From: Mycobacterium sp.
Lineage (GTDB): Bacteria; Actinomycetota; Actinomycetes; Mycobacteriales; Mycobacteriaceae
NCBI GenBank assembly: GCA_025965815.1
Contig: JAOPWF010000365.1
Coordinates: forward strand, 1 to 11,690
Direction of reading: 5' to 3'
Length of the DNA: 11,690 nt
The notes below the pieces were generated by a model. The model saw only the letters and a list, made by a program, of their open reading frames with translations, searched no databases and had not been told where the DNA came from. Position 1 is the first letter of the stretch. Every line of letters begins with the position of its first letter. This document shows positions 1-7,699 of this stretch, piece by piece. The position numbers were made by a program, and so were the translations under genes.

Positions 1-567
<567 letters not shown>

Positions 568-571
<4 letters not shown>

Positions 572-1251
572 CTCAGAGCGATCCGCACGAGCCGGTGACC
601 ATCACCGACAGACGGCGCATCGATCCCGAGACTGGAGCGGTGCGTGCGCCTTCCGGGAGGCCGGAGCGAAGCGACCCGGGAAATCACACCGCCGGTGCGG
701 CCCCAACCGGGGCCGCACCGGACTCGGCTCAAGCAGACGTGACGACCGAGACGGCCGACAAGGTCGCCGAGTTGACCGCCGACTTGCAGCGTGTGCAGGC
801 CGACTTCGCCAACTACCGCAAGCGCGCCCTGCGCGACCAGCAGGTCGCGGGGGAGCGTGCTAAGGCGGCCGTCGTCGGCCAATTACTTGGTGTGCTCGAC
901 GATCTCGACCGGGCCCGCAAGCACGGCGACCTCGAGACCGGGCCGCTGAAGGCGGTGGCCGACAAGCTGACCGGCGCGCTGGAGGGGCTCGGGCTGACCG
1001 CCTTCGGTTCCGAGGGCGACGAGTTCGACCCATCCCTGCACGAAGCCGTCCAGCATGAGGGCGACGGCTCGAAGCCGGTTATCGGCAACGTCATGCGGCA
1101 GGGCTACCGGCTCGGGGATCTCGTGCTGCGGCACGCCCTCGTCGGTGTCGTCGATGCCGTCGATGAGGACACCGCAGATGACGACACGGTCGATAAGTCC
1201 ACCGGATCGGGCGAGCAGAACGCAGAATCAGATTTGCCGACCGGTGACTAA
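568..1251 (+). CDS. grpE: Nucleotide exchange factor GrpE
   Basis: GrpE releases ADP from DnaK and so resets the chaperone cycle; it acts in the cytoplasm as a dimer. The 227-residue product has a long low-complexity N-terminus (about residues 1-60). A coiled coil at about 61-92 ([23 protein letters not shown]) is followed by the core, which shows the GrpE signature: [12 protein letters not shown] at 150-161, then [22 protein letters not shown] at 173-194. An acidic Asp/Thr-rich tail follows. The GTG start at 568 is chosen because it overlaps the dnaK stop as GTGA, the usual coupled arrangement in actinobacteria, and because the N-terminus reads in register from there. It is longer than E. 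coli GrpE (197 aa) because of both tails, as in mycobacteria generally. Confidence 0.97.
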
Positions 1252-1278
1252 CCGGACCGGACGCTAAAGAAGAAAGGC

Positions 1279-1288
1279 AAGGAGGTGA
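1279..1288 (+). promoter_or_regulatory. Full-length Shine-Dalgarno sequence of dnaJ
   Basis: AAGGAGGTGA is complementary over all 10 bases to the 3' end of 16S rRNA and sits 6 bases before the ATG at 1295. It fixes the dnaJ start and is much stronger than the sites of its neighbours (grpE relies on overlap, hspR on a G-run). It lies in a purine-rich 43-base spacer between grpE and dnaJ. Confidence 0.85.
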
Positions 1289-1294
1289 CGCGCA

Positions 1295-2479
1295 ATGGCC
1301 CAACGCGAATGGGTCGAAAAGGACTTCTATAAGGAGCTCGGCGTCTCCTCTGGCGCCAGTGCCGAAGAGATCAAGCGTGCCTACCGCAAGTTGGCGCGCG
1401 ATCTGCATCCTGATGCCAACCCCAACAACCCGGCGGCCGAGGAACGATATAAGGCCGTGACGGAGGCCAAGGAAGTGCTGTTGGATCCGGCCAAGCGCAA
1501 GGAGTATGACGAGACGCGTCGGCTGTTCGCCGGCGGCGGACTCGGTCGTGGCCGTTTCAATGGTGCCGGCGGCGGTGGCTTCGGTGGGTTCGGTGGCAGT
1601 GGCGGCGAGTTCAACCTCAACGATCTCTTCGACGCCGCCGGTCAGACCGGCGGTGGAAATATCGGCGACCTGTTCGGTGGGCTGTTCAATCGCGGTCCCG
1701 GTGCCCAGCCGAGGCCCAGCCGGCCGCGCCGCGGCAACGACCTCGAGACCGAGACCGAGCTGGACTTCTTGGAGGCCACCAAGGGTGTGGCGATGCCGCT
1801 ACGGCTGACCAGTCCGGCGCCGTGCACCAACTGCCACGGCAGCGGCGCGCGTCCGGGTACCAGCCCGAAGGTGTGCCCCAGCTGCAACGGCTCCGGTGTG
1901 ATCAACCGGAATCAGGGCGCGTTCGGCTTTTCCGAGCCGTGCACCGACTGCCGCGGGAGCGGATCGATCATCGAGCACCCGTGTGAGGAGTGCAAGGGCA
2001 CCGGCGTCACCACCAGGACCCGCACCATCAACGTGCGGATCCCACCGGGTGTCGAGGACGGCCAGCGGATCCGGCTCGCCGGACAGGGTGAGGCCGGCCT
2101 GCGCGGTGCGCCGTCGGGTGATCTGTATGTGACCGTGCACGTCCGCCCGGACAAGGTGTTCGGCCGCGACGGCGACGACCTGATCGTCAACGTTCCGGTC
2201 AGCTTCACCGAACTGGCGTTGGGCACAACACTTTCGGTGCCGACGCTGGAAGGCAAGGTCGGTGTCCGGGTGCCCAAGGGAACATCGGACGGGCGCATCC
2301 TTCGGGTGCGTGGGCGCGGCGTGCCGAAGCGTTCCGGGGGTCACGGCGACCTGCTGGTCACCGTCAAGGTCGCGGTTCCCCCGCACCTCGAAGGTCCCGC
2401 GCAGCAAGCCCTCGAGGCCTACGCCGCCGCGGAGCGGGCCAGTGGCTTCGACCCCCGGGCCGGATGGGCGGGGGCCTAG
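1295..2479 (+). CDS. dnaJ1: Hsp40 co-chaperone DnaJ (DnaJ1 type)
   Basis: DnaJ delivers unfolded substrates to DnaK and stimulates its ATPase. The 394-residue protein has all domains of a type I Hsp40. The J domain spans about residues 9-75 with the HPD motif at 38-40. A Gly/Phe-rich linker follows at about 79-135. Four CxxCxGxG zinc-binding motifs begin at Cys177, Cys194, Cys216 and Cys230 ([32 protein letters not shown]). Two beta-rich C-terminal substrate-binding domains run from about 242 to 370. No key residue is missing. The start is fixed by the Shine-Dalgarno sequence at 1279-1288. Its position between grpE and hspR marks it as the operon copy, DnaJ1, rather than the second dnaJ that actinobacteria usually carry next to hrcA. 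Confidence 0.98.
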   Translation: MAQREWVEKDFYKELGVSSGASAEEIKRAYRKLARDLHPDANPNNPAAEERYKAVTEAKEVLLDPAKRKEYDETRRLFAGGGLGRGRFNGAGGGGFGGFGGSGGEFNLNDLFDAAGQTGGGNIGDLFGGLFNRGPGAQPRPSRPRRGNDLETETELDFLEATKGVAMPLRLTSPAPCTNCHGSGARPGTSPKVCPSCNGSGVINRNQGAFGFSEPCTDCRGSGSIIEHPCEECKGTGVTTRTRTINVRIPPGVEDGQRIRLAGQGEAGLRGAPSGDLYVTVHVRPDKVFGRDGDDLIVNVPVSFTELALGTTLSVPTLEGKVGVRVPKGTSDGRILRVRGRGVPKRSGGHGDLLVTVKVAVPPHLEGPAQQALEAYAAAERASGFDPRAGWAGA

Positions 2480-2481
2480 CC

Positions 2482-2868
2482 ATGGCCAATCGTTCCCACG
2501 ACGAAGCCAGGACCTTCCTGATCTCGGTTGCCGCCGAGCTGGCCGGTATGCACGCGCAGACCTTGCGCACCTACGACCGGCTCGGTCTGGTCAGCCCGCA
2601 GCGCAGTACCGGCGGAGGGCGTCGCTACTCGCAGCACGACGTGGAGTTGTTGCGCGAGGTGCAGCGGCTATCTCAGGACGAGGGTGTGAACTTGGCCGGC
2701 ATCAAGCGCATCATCGAGCTGACCAACCAGGTCGACGCGCTGCAGTCGCGCATGCAGGAGATGGCCGAAGAGATGGAGTTGTTGCGGGCCAATCAGCGTC
2801 GTGACGTCGCCGTCGTGCCCAAGAGCACCGCGCTGGTGGTCTGGCAGCCCCGCCGTCCCCGGCGCTAG
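2482..2868 (+). CDS. hspR: MerR-family heat-shock repressor HspR
   Basis: HspR represses the dnaK operon and clpB by binding HAIR inverted repeats, with DnaK as co-repressor; heat frees it. The 128-residue product shows a MerR-type winged HTH (about residues 12-50, SVAAELAGMHAQTLRTYDRLG, then GGGRRYS). The conserved DEGVNLAGIKRIIEL stretch is at 66-80, a coiled-coil dimer helix runs to about 104, and the hydrophobic tail VVPKSTALVVW lies at 111-121. The ATG at 2482 is chosen over the in-frame ATG at 2464: it lies 2 bases after the dnaJ stop, has a G-rich stretch (2467-2474) as ribosome site, and gives the length usual for mycobacterial HspR. The stop codon shares the palindrome CTAG with the stop of the convergent epimerase gene, so no terminator separates them. 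A HAIR target site is visible at clpB in this window. Confidence 0.97.
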   Translation: MANRSHDEARTFLISVAAELAGMHAQTLRTYDRLGLVSPQRSTGGGRRYSQHDVELLREVQRLSQDEGVNLAGIKRIIELTNQVDALQSRMQEMAEEMELLRANQRRDVAVVPKSTALVVWQPRRPRR

Positions 2869-3776
2869 CTCGCCGTCCGGATCGAGAACTGCGCACTCGC
2901 CGGCTTACCCGGCACGGCGAGGTGGTAATTGCCCCGGCGCAATGCGTCGGTCGGGGCGGCCATCGGCTCGATGCCGACGACGTCGTCGGCCTTGGGCGCG
3001 AATATCTGGGCAGCGGGATACCCCTCGTCGAAGCTCACCTCGATGCGCCGACCGCCGCCAGAGATCGCGAACTTCGCGCCCTTCGGAACCTTGTCGAAGC
3101 CGTCGTCGAGTTCGCTGGTGCCCAACGCCTCGGTACCCGCGGGCCAGTCCTCGGTCGCACCGGTCGGAATTCCCCAGTTGTCCACCGGCAGGCGCCGCAT
3201 CGTCGGGGTCTCGAGCTGCCACTCCTCCCGCGGCACGTCAGGAAGCTTCAGGTAGGGGTGGAATCCAAAGCACATCGGAACCGATGCCGCGGTGGTGGGT
3301 GTCACCGTGGTGCGCATCGTCAGGGCCCGATCGGCAAGGGTGACGTCCAACCTCAGCAAGTGCGGAAACGGAAAGCTCGCCAGTAGCCGCGGCTTACCTC
3401 CGTAATCCAGGACGGCGGTCAGCTGATTGTCGGACTGCTCGACGATCAGCCAGCCGGGGTAGGCCGCCAGCACACCGTGGATCGGAACGCCATGCTCGTC
3501 GGTGCGCACACCACCGGTGCCGGAAGTCAGCGTGACGACCGCGCCTGCGACCCCATACTTGTTGGCGCTCAACCGATTTGCCCATGGATACAGGATCGGG
3601 ATGCCCATCGTCTTGCCGGTCGTCACGTAGGCCTGCAGCCCGCGGCGCTGGCCCAGCAGCTCCACCCCGTCGTCGGACAACGAGGTGCAGACCATACCGG
3701 CGGTCGGGACGAAGGTGGCGCTCAGCGGCGACGACGGGTCGTGCAGCGTGACGGTGAGCAACTCAGACTCAGTCAT
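2865..3776 (-). CDS. Aldose 1-epimerase-like protein
   Basis: Galactose mutarotase (aldose 1-epimerase) superfamily, which interconverts alpha and beta anomers of hexoses or hexose phosphates in the cytoplasm. The 303-residue length fits. Visible family marks are NRL at 67-69 (substrate-binding Arg), the HG pair at His100, FHPYLKLP with the second catalytic His173, and EPM with the likely catalytic base Glu270. The exact sugar cannot be told. The ATG start at 3776 lies 19 bases downstream of the flavohemoglobin stop on the same strand; a GAGGTG at 3793-3798 is the nearest ribosome-site-like string but is rather far. It is probably the last gene of a minus-strand unit with the flavohemoglobin and the permease remnant. 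It ends convergently in hspR with a 4-base overlap (CTAG). A metabolic link with the flavohemoglobin is not evident. Confidence 0.88.
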   Translation of the reverse strand: MTESELLTVTLHDPSSPLSATFVPTAGMVCTSLSDDGVELLGQRRGLQAYVTTGKTMGIPILYPWANRLSANKYGVAGAVVTLTSGTGGVRTDEHGVPIHGVLAAYPGWLIVEQSDNQLTAVLDYGGKPRLLASFPFPHLLRLDVTLADRALTMRTTVTPTTAASVPMCFGFHPYLKLPDVPREEWQLETPTMRRLPVDNWGIPTGATEDWPAGTEALGTSELDDGFDKVPKGAKFAISGGGRRIEVSFDEGYPAAQIFAPKADDVVGIEPMAAPTDALRRGNYHLAVPGKPASAQFSIRTAS

Positions 3777-3795
3777 CGGGGGATTCTGTCACACC

Positions 3796-4962
3796 TCAGC
3801 GCGACACAGGATCGTGTTGAATGCGTTCCAGCGGTGCGCCTTTATCGATCAGCGCCGCCTTGGTGGCGTTCACCATGTCGGGCCCGCCGCAGATGAGGAT
3901 CTGCCGGTCACCCCAGTTTCCGTATTTGGTCACCACTTCGGGCAGCCGGCCGGTCTGGCGGACGTGCAATCCGCGGGGCGGCTGGACGTCGGGGTAGTCG
4001 GACGCCCACGGCGGGTCGCGGGTGTACTCGGTCACCGGCGACACCGACAGCCATGGATTGTGCGCCGCGATCTGCCACAGCATGGGCAGGTCATAGAGCT
4101 CACACGGGTAGCGAGCGCCGAAGAACAGGTGCACCCGCGGGTTCTCGCCGTACCGGGTGAGATCCATGATCAGGGTGCGCAACGGTGCCAGCCCCGTGCT
4201 TCCGGCCACCATCAGCACATCGCCGCCATCGCGGTCGACCGCCAGGCCGCCGTGCGGGCTGGACAGCCGCCACCGGTCCCCGGGCCGCGTCTCACCGACG
4301 ACGGCCGTGCTGACCATGCCGCCGGTGACCGACCGGATGTGAAACTCGATCGCGCCGGTGCGGTCGGCGGGGATCGCCGGGCTCAGGTAGCGCCATCGGC
4401 GCGGCCATTGCGGCACCTGGACGGTGACGTACTGCCCGGGGTGGTAGAACATCGGCCGGTCCAATTGCAGCCGGATCACTGACACGTCGCGGGACACCCG
4501 GATGTGCTCGACGACGGTGCCGTCGCAGTACGGCGGCCCCTTTTCGGCGTCGGCCGCCCCGCGCATCACCCCGGTGACCAACGTGACCGCGTGCCGCGCC
4601 GCCTCGGCGAGTTTGTCGTCCCAGCTCTCGATCAGGTGGCTGCGCAGCGTGGTGAACAGGGCCTCGTGCATGGTGTCGTAATGGTGTTGGGCGACACCGT
4701 ATTTGCGGTGATCGCGGCCCAGTTGCGCGAGGAACGCCACCGGCTCCTCGGCGCGACGTGCGATCAGTTCGCCGAACAGCCAGGTCAGCGCCTGCGCGAA
4801 GGCGGCGCGCTGGGCGCCCATATCCGGCGGGAACAGGTCGCGGACCGAGACGTCGATGGCGAACCATCGGGTGTAGAACCGGCGGATCAGCTCGTCCGAA
4901 CCGCACTGGGGGTCGACGGCGTCACGCAGCATCTGCAGCGCGTCACGATCGTCGAGGCCCAC
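3796..4962 (-). CDS. Globin/FAD/NAD(P)H reductase fusion, type II flavohemoglobin-like
   Basis: A 388-residue fusion of an N-terminal globin (about 1-135) and a ferredoxin reductase-like module (about 145-388). In the globin, Tyr30 (RRFYTRWF) fits the B10 position, His85 (GRDHRKYGV) is the likely proximal haem ligand, and Tyr95 follows. The reductase shows PGQYVTVQV (176-184), the FAD-binding RYLSPA (191-196, where type I flavohemoglobins have RxYS), the NAD(P) loop GSTGLAP (254-260) and CGGPDM (358-363). It resembles M. tuberculosis Rv0385, a type II flavohemoglobin that is also near clpB. Type I enzymes oxidise nitric oxide to nitrate; type II members have been linked to D-lactate oxidation and other redox roles, so NO dioxygenase activity should not be assumed. 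The GTG start at 4962 is the plausible one, 11 bases after the permease stop and without a clear Shine-Dalgarno site. The reading frame stays open upstream to 5409, but that stretch is antisense-like sequence over the permease. Confidence 0.88.
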   Translation of the reverse strand: MGLDDRDALQMLRDAVDPQCGSDELIRRFYTRWFAIDVSVRDLFPPDMGAQRAAFAQALTWLFGELIARRAEEPVAFLAQLGRDHRKYGVAQHHYDTMHEALFTTLRSHLIESWDDKLAEAARHAVTLVTGVMRGAADAEKGPPYCDGTVVEHIRVSRDVSVIRLQLDRPMFYHPGQYVTVQVPQWPRRWRYLSPAIPADRTGAIEFHIRSVTGGMVSTAVVGETRPGDRWRLSSPHGGLAVDRDGGDVLMVAGSTGLAPLRTLIMDLTRYGENPRVHLFFGARYPCELYDLPMLWQIAAHNPWLSVSPVTEYTRDPPWASDYPDVQPPRGLHVRQTGRLPEVVTKYGNWGDRQILICGGPDMVNATKAALIDKGAPLERIQHDPVSR

Positions 4963-4973
4963 GCCGGACGAGT

Positions 4974-5617
4974 CTAACTTCGCTTTCGCAGTCCGGCGAC
5001 GACGATCAGCGCCGCGCCGGCAAGTGCCCAGCAGCTCAGCACCACGATCGCGGTCGTGGCCCCGGCGCCGTCGAAGAATGCGGTGGAGCGCAGTAGGGTG
5101 GCGTTGGCGCCCTGCGGCAGGAACTGTCCGAACGCACCCCAGCCGCGCGGCAGCATTTCCGCGGCGCTGGCCAGCCCGGACAGCGGATTGCCCAGCAGGA
5201 CGGCGACCAGCGCTCCGATCGCCAGCCCGGGCCTTCCGGACAGTGAGCCCAGACCTAGCAGCGCCAACCCGGTGGCCAGTGCGCCCAGCGTCAGGCCTGC
5301 GGTGACACCCCAGAAGTTCTGGTCGATGGAGCCGAACAGGTAGCGCAGTAGTGCGGCGATGGTCAGCGCCACGCCGCAGAACACCACCGTGACCGTGAAC
5401 CGCAGCCACACCTGGCGGGGGAACACCAGCAGCAGGACCGCCGCGGGCAGCAGACCGGCCAGGGTGAGCGGCAGCGCCGAGGCGGCCAGGCCCGCACCAC
5501 GCGGATCCTCAGGTGGCGGCGAAGCCAGATCCTCGGCCCGCAGCGCGGCCGGCGGTTCGTGGCTCGGCGGGGTGTGCTGCGGAAGCGATTGGGTGGCCCT
5601 GTCCGCCGCCTTTTCAT
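4974..5617 (-). pseudogene. C-terminal membrane part of an ABC-2/DUF3533-like permease, no usable start codon
   Basis: From about 5540 down to the TAG at 4974-4976 the minus strand encodes a well-formed membrane domain with about five helices (for example LPLTLAGLLPAAVLLLVF and VTAGLTLGALATGLALLGLG). It has the conserved stretches DPRGAGLAA, LLGNPLSGL, AEMLPRGWGAFGQFLPQGA and TLLRSTAFFDGAGA. These match the C-terminal half of ABC-2/DUF3533-type permeases, which normally carry an extra N-terminal helix and a large extracellular domain, absent here. The frame has no ATG, GTG or TTG between the TetR start region and a GTG at 5426, which lies inside the first helix. An ATG at 5617 opens the wrong frame; one extra base in the following A-run would join it to this frame (MKKAADRATQ). 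I read it as a truncated, probably inactive remnant. A short product from GTG 5426 (150 aa) or a sequencing error is possible. Confidence 0.62.
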
Positions 5618-5628
5618 CACATGGTGAA
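5613..5628. promoter_or_regulatory. Imperfect palindrome between TetR gene and permease remnant, possible operator
   Basis: TTCATCACATGGTGAA matches its own reverse complement at 12 of 16 positions (outer arms TTCA/TGAA). It lies 45 bases before the TetR-family start at 5673 and over the out-of-frame ATG of the permease remnant. TetR regulators typically bind such dyads in the divergent region they control. No other dyad of this length was noticed in the 55-base interval. Assignment to this regulator is inference. Confidence 0.35.
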
Positions 5629-5672
5629 TTTGTGTTGCGGCGACCGTAACGTGCCTGGGGGACATAGCGAAG

Positions 5673-6290
5673 ATGACCCAGCGGCGGGGACGGCGTCAGG
5701 GCGAGCCGGTGTCTCGCGACGTCGTGCTGGGCGCGGCCAAACGGCGCTTCGCCAAGGAGGGCTACGAGAAGACGACACTGCGCGCAATCGCCCGCGACGC
5801 CCACGTCGACCCGTCGATGGTGCTCTACCTGTTCGGCTCGAAGGCCGAGTTGTTCCGTGAGTCGATGCGGCTGATCCTCGATCCCGACGTGCTGGTCGCC
5901 GCGATGGCCGGTAGCGACGGCGAGATCGGCACCCGGATGGTGCGCGCGTATCTGCAGATGTGGGAGGAGCCGGACACCGCGACGTCCATGGTGGCGATGC
6001 TGCAGTCGGCCACCTCGAACCCCGATGCCCACGAGGCGTTTCGTGCCTTCATGCAGAGCTACGTGCTGACCGCGGTGTCCGCCGTGCTCGGTGGCGGCAA
6101 GCAGGCCAGATTGCGGGCCATGCTGGCGGCGACGAACCTGATCGGCACGGCAATGCTGCGCTACATCATGGCGGTCCCACCGCTGGCGTCGCTGTCGGTG
6201 GACGAAGTGGTCAGGCTGGTGGCGCCGAGCGTGCAGCGATACCTGACGGCGGACGCCGCGGAGCTCGGTCTGCCCACGAGCGAGGCCTAG
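5673..6290 (+). CDS. TetR-family transcriptional regulator
   Basis: A 205-residue TetR/AcrR repressor. The N-terminal DNA-binding domain begins with a basic arm (RRGRRQG) and runs to about residue 65: AAKRRFAKEGYEKTTLRAIA (21-40) followed by the recognition helix region DPSMVLYLFGSKAELF (46-61). The remainder is a ligand/dimer domain without an assignable ligand. Some TetR repressors of this build (DVVLGAA...LFGSKAELF) sit beside ABC-2 permease operons, and here the divergent neighbour is such a permease, now truncated. Its original target may therefore be decaying, or it may control the following flavohemoglobin and epimerase. The ATG at 5673 has only a weak ribosome site (GGGGGA about 10 bases upstream). 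The stop overlaps that of the convergent GAP-like gene through CTAG at 6287-6290. Confidence 0.93.
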   Translation: MTQRRGRRQGEPVSRDVVLGAAKRRFAKEGYEKTTLRAIARDAHVDPSMVLYLFGSKAELFRESMRLILDPDVLVAAMAGSDGEIGTRMVRAYLQMWEEPDTATSMVAMLQSATSNPDAHEAFRAFMQSYVLTAVSAVLGGGKQARLRAMLAATNLIGTAMLRYIMAVPPLASLSVDEVVRLVAPSVQRYLTADAAELGLPTSEA

Positions 6291-6955
6291 AGGCCGTGAA
6301 TTCCCTTGTACAGCACCAGTAGTCCGATGACGACGAGGATGACGGCGACCAGAGCGGCGTTGTGCTTCTCCATCCAGTCCTTGAGCCGGGCCAACGGGCC
6401 GTCCAGGCGGTCACCGGACACCGCCACCGCCAGCACCGGGATGGCCACCGTCGAGGCGGCCACCGCGACGTAGTAGAGCACCGCGATCCACGCACCGGTC
6501 GATCCCAGACCCGCGGATCCGATCGCCAAACCCGCTGCCGCACAGATGAACAGCACCTTCGGGTTGATCACGACGAGCGCGGCGGCGGTGACCAACGCGC
6601 GGCCCGGACCGATGGTGGTGAGCGATCGCAGCCAGGCCGGCGAGTGATCCGACCGCTTGCGAGTCAGCCAGCGGGAGATGCCGAACACGATCAGCGCGAC
6701 GCCGACGACGATGCGCAGCCACGATGCCCACCTCGGGGCCTTATCGAGACCGCCGAGCAGGCTGGACACCACGACGAAGATCGCGGTCAGTGCGGCCAGC
6801 CCGACCAGCCAGCCGGCCAGGAAGGCGAAGCCAGTCGGTTTGGGCCGCGGCGTGTGCAACACCAGTACGGCCGGGATGATCGACAGCGGTGAGAGAGCGA
6901 CGACCAGCGCCAGGGGGATGAGTTCTGTCAGCACGGAGCCCCAATCGCCCGACAT
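6287..6955 (-). CDS. GAP/Sap-like (LysE-superfamily-like) six-helix membrane protein
   Basis: A 222-residue polytopic inner-membrane protein. Hydrophobic segments lie at about residues 8-32, 41-65, 80-96, 120-147, 155-180 and 200-217. A basic cytoplasmic loop (RKRSDHSPAWLR, 99-110) follows the third, and an NPK motif (131-133) lies within the fourth. The pattern PLALVVALSPLSIIPAVLVL...F..GW..GL together with NPK is that of the mycobacterial GAP family (glycopeptidolipid-addressing protein and sulfolipid-1-addressing Sap), distantly related to LysE-type exporters. Those members help move surface glycolipids across the membrane, but no lipid synthesis gene lies nearby, so the cargo is unknown. 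The ATG at 6955 has AAAGG 8 bases upstream. It overlaps the TetR gene end to end in convergent orientation. Upstream is a 740-base gap. Confidence 0.85.
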   Translation of the reverse strand: MSGDWGSVLTELIPLALVVALSPLSIIPAVLVLHTPRPKPTGFAFLAGWLVGLAALTAIFVVVSSLLGGLDKAPRWASWLRIVVGVALIVFGISRWLTRKRSDHSPAWLRSLTTIGPGRALVTAAALVVINPKVLFICAAAGLAIGSAGLGSTGAWIAVLYYVAVAASTVAIPVLAVAVSGDRLDGPLARLKDWMEKHNAALVAVILVVIGLLVLYKGIHGL

Positions 6956-7695
6956 GGCGATGCCTTTCGTCGTCGCGATCGAGAACGTCGAGCAGACGGT
7001 AACAAGCGGGGCGGCCGATCAGCCCACGTTTGCGCATGTCGATCCTCCGGAGGGCAGGGTTGTGCAGATGTTGCCCCCACCGTGACCGAATTTCCCATCT
7101 TGAACGAGGCGAGGAAGGATTCACAGCTGGTAGCAAACAGGGAGCCGCGCGCCATCCGTCTGATGTCGGGACGGCGTGCAGACCGTGAAACGTGCACATC
7201 GCGCCGGGGACCAGACCGGCCGCGCCGGGCGCGGGTCCGTCCCGCCTAAGCGGCCACACGTTGATGAGCCGGCGAAGTTCAGGTTGCTGATCGGAGAGCG
7301 GCCAGGTGCCTCCAGCGAGCAAGGCGTCGCCGTCGCGCCACCGCGGTGCGGGCGGGTACCCGAGATGCCTGACGACTTTCGTAATGGCAGTAATGCCGAT
7401 TTACTGCCCCTGCCGGGTGGGTTGCCGCTCGCCGCGGCGGACCCGCGTCGATTGGACCGACTTCAAGGCAACCCGAGGGCTTTGCGGGACTAAGTTTGCC
7501 GAGTGTTATGGCGGTCGGGTCAGTAAAGGACGCCCCACTGGCGCTCGGTTCGGTATTGTCATCACGTCTGTCGTCTCCGCGGCCGGCGTCGTTCGGCCTG
7601 GCAGGGTACGGCCTGCCCGCGATATCCGGGTATCGGCGGGCAACGTCGTCCCGCTTGATTCCCAACCGGGCCCGTCCCGAGACTGGAGAGTTGCT
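6956..7695. other. 740-base intergenic region between GAP-like gene and guaD
   Basis: No convincing gene was found here. Several open frames exist on both strands, but their translations are Arg/Pro/Ala-rich and look like shadow frames. The left half should hold the promoter of the minus-strand GAP-like gene; I could not identify -35/-10 elements. It contains a perfect 10-bp palindrome CCTCCGGAGG at 7044-7053. The right half (from about 7370) is richer in inverted repeats and would form the leader of guaD if transcription starts there: a dyad at 7386-7408, a 10-bp palindrome CGCCGCGGCG at 7430-7439, a long-range pair at 7419-7426/7467-7474 and a small internal stem at 7447-7461. No tRNA, known riboswitch or CRISPR pattern was recognised. 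Confidence 0.7.
7386..7408. repeat. Perfect 8-bp inverted repeat with 7-base loop upstream of guaD
   Basis: Arms GGCAGTAA (7386-7393) and TTACTGCC (7401-7408) flank a 7-base centre TGCCGAT. The left arm can also pair locally: GGCA (7386-7389) with TGCC (7394-7397) around GTAA, a GNRA-type tetraloop in RNA. Two mutually exclusive hairpins are therefore possible. No T-run follows, so it is not an intrinsic terminator. It could be an operator for a dimeric repressor, a leader RNA element, or one copy of a dispersed palindromic repeat. Confidence 0.6.
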
Positions 7696-7699
7696 GTGA
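7508..7699 (+). CDS. Possible small ORF overlapping the guaD start (uncertain)
   Basis: A 63-codon frame from ATG 7508 whose TGA (7697-7699) overlaps the guaD GTG start as GTGA, the same coupling arrangement as dnaK/grpE. The predicted peptide (MAVGSVKDAPLALG...ETGELL) has no recognisable domain. It is rich in Ser, Arg, Pro and Leu and uses fewer G/C-ending codons than the neighbouring genes. There is no good ribosome site before the ATG. It may be a leader peptide that couples translation to guaD, but chance is the likelier explanation. Confidence 0.2.
   Translation: MAVGSVKDAPLALGSVLSSRLSSPRPASFGLAGYGLPAISGYRRATSSRLIPNRARPETGELL

Noticed and set aside
3685..4482. 265-codon plus-strand frame opposite the epimerase and flavohemoglobin genes
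   Set aside because: It spans two well-supported minus-strand genes, and its translation shows only shadow composition.
4963..5409. Upstream extension of the flavohemoglobin frame
   Set aside because: It lies antisense-like over the permease frame with Arg-rich composition, whereas the globin similarity begins at the GTG 4962.
5410..6032. Upstream extension of the permease frame on the minus strand, opposite the TetR gene
   Set aside because: The extension has His/Arg/Pro-rich shadow composition and would overlap the TetR gene entirely; family similarity begins only below about 5540.
7306..7695. N-terminal extension of guaD by 130 codons
   Set aside because: The extension is unlike any guanine deaminase, and GTG 7696 has a good ribosome site and the expected protein start.
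7370..7695. Known purine or cobalamin riboswitch upstream of guaD
   Set aside because: I could not find the conserved loop and junction bases of the purine class or a B12 box; only generic stems are visible.
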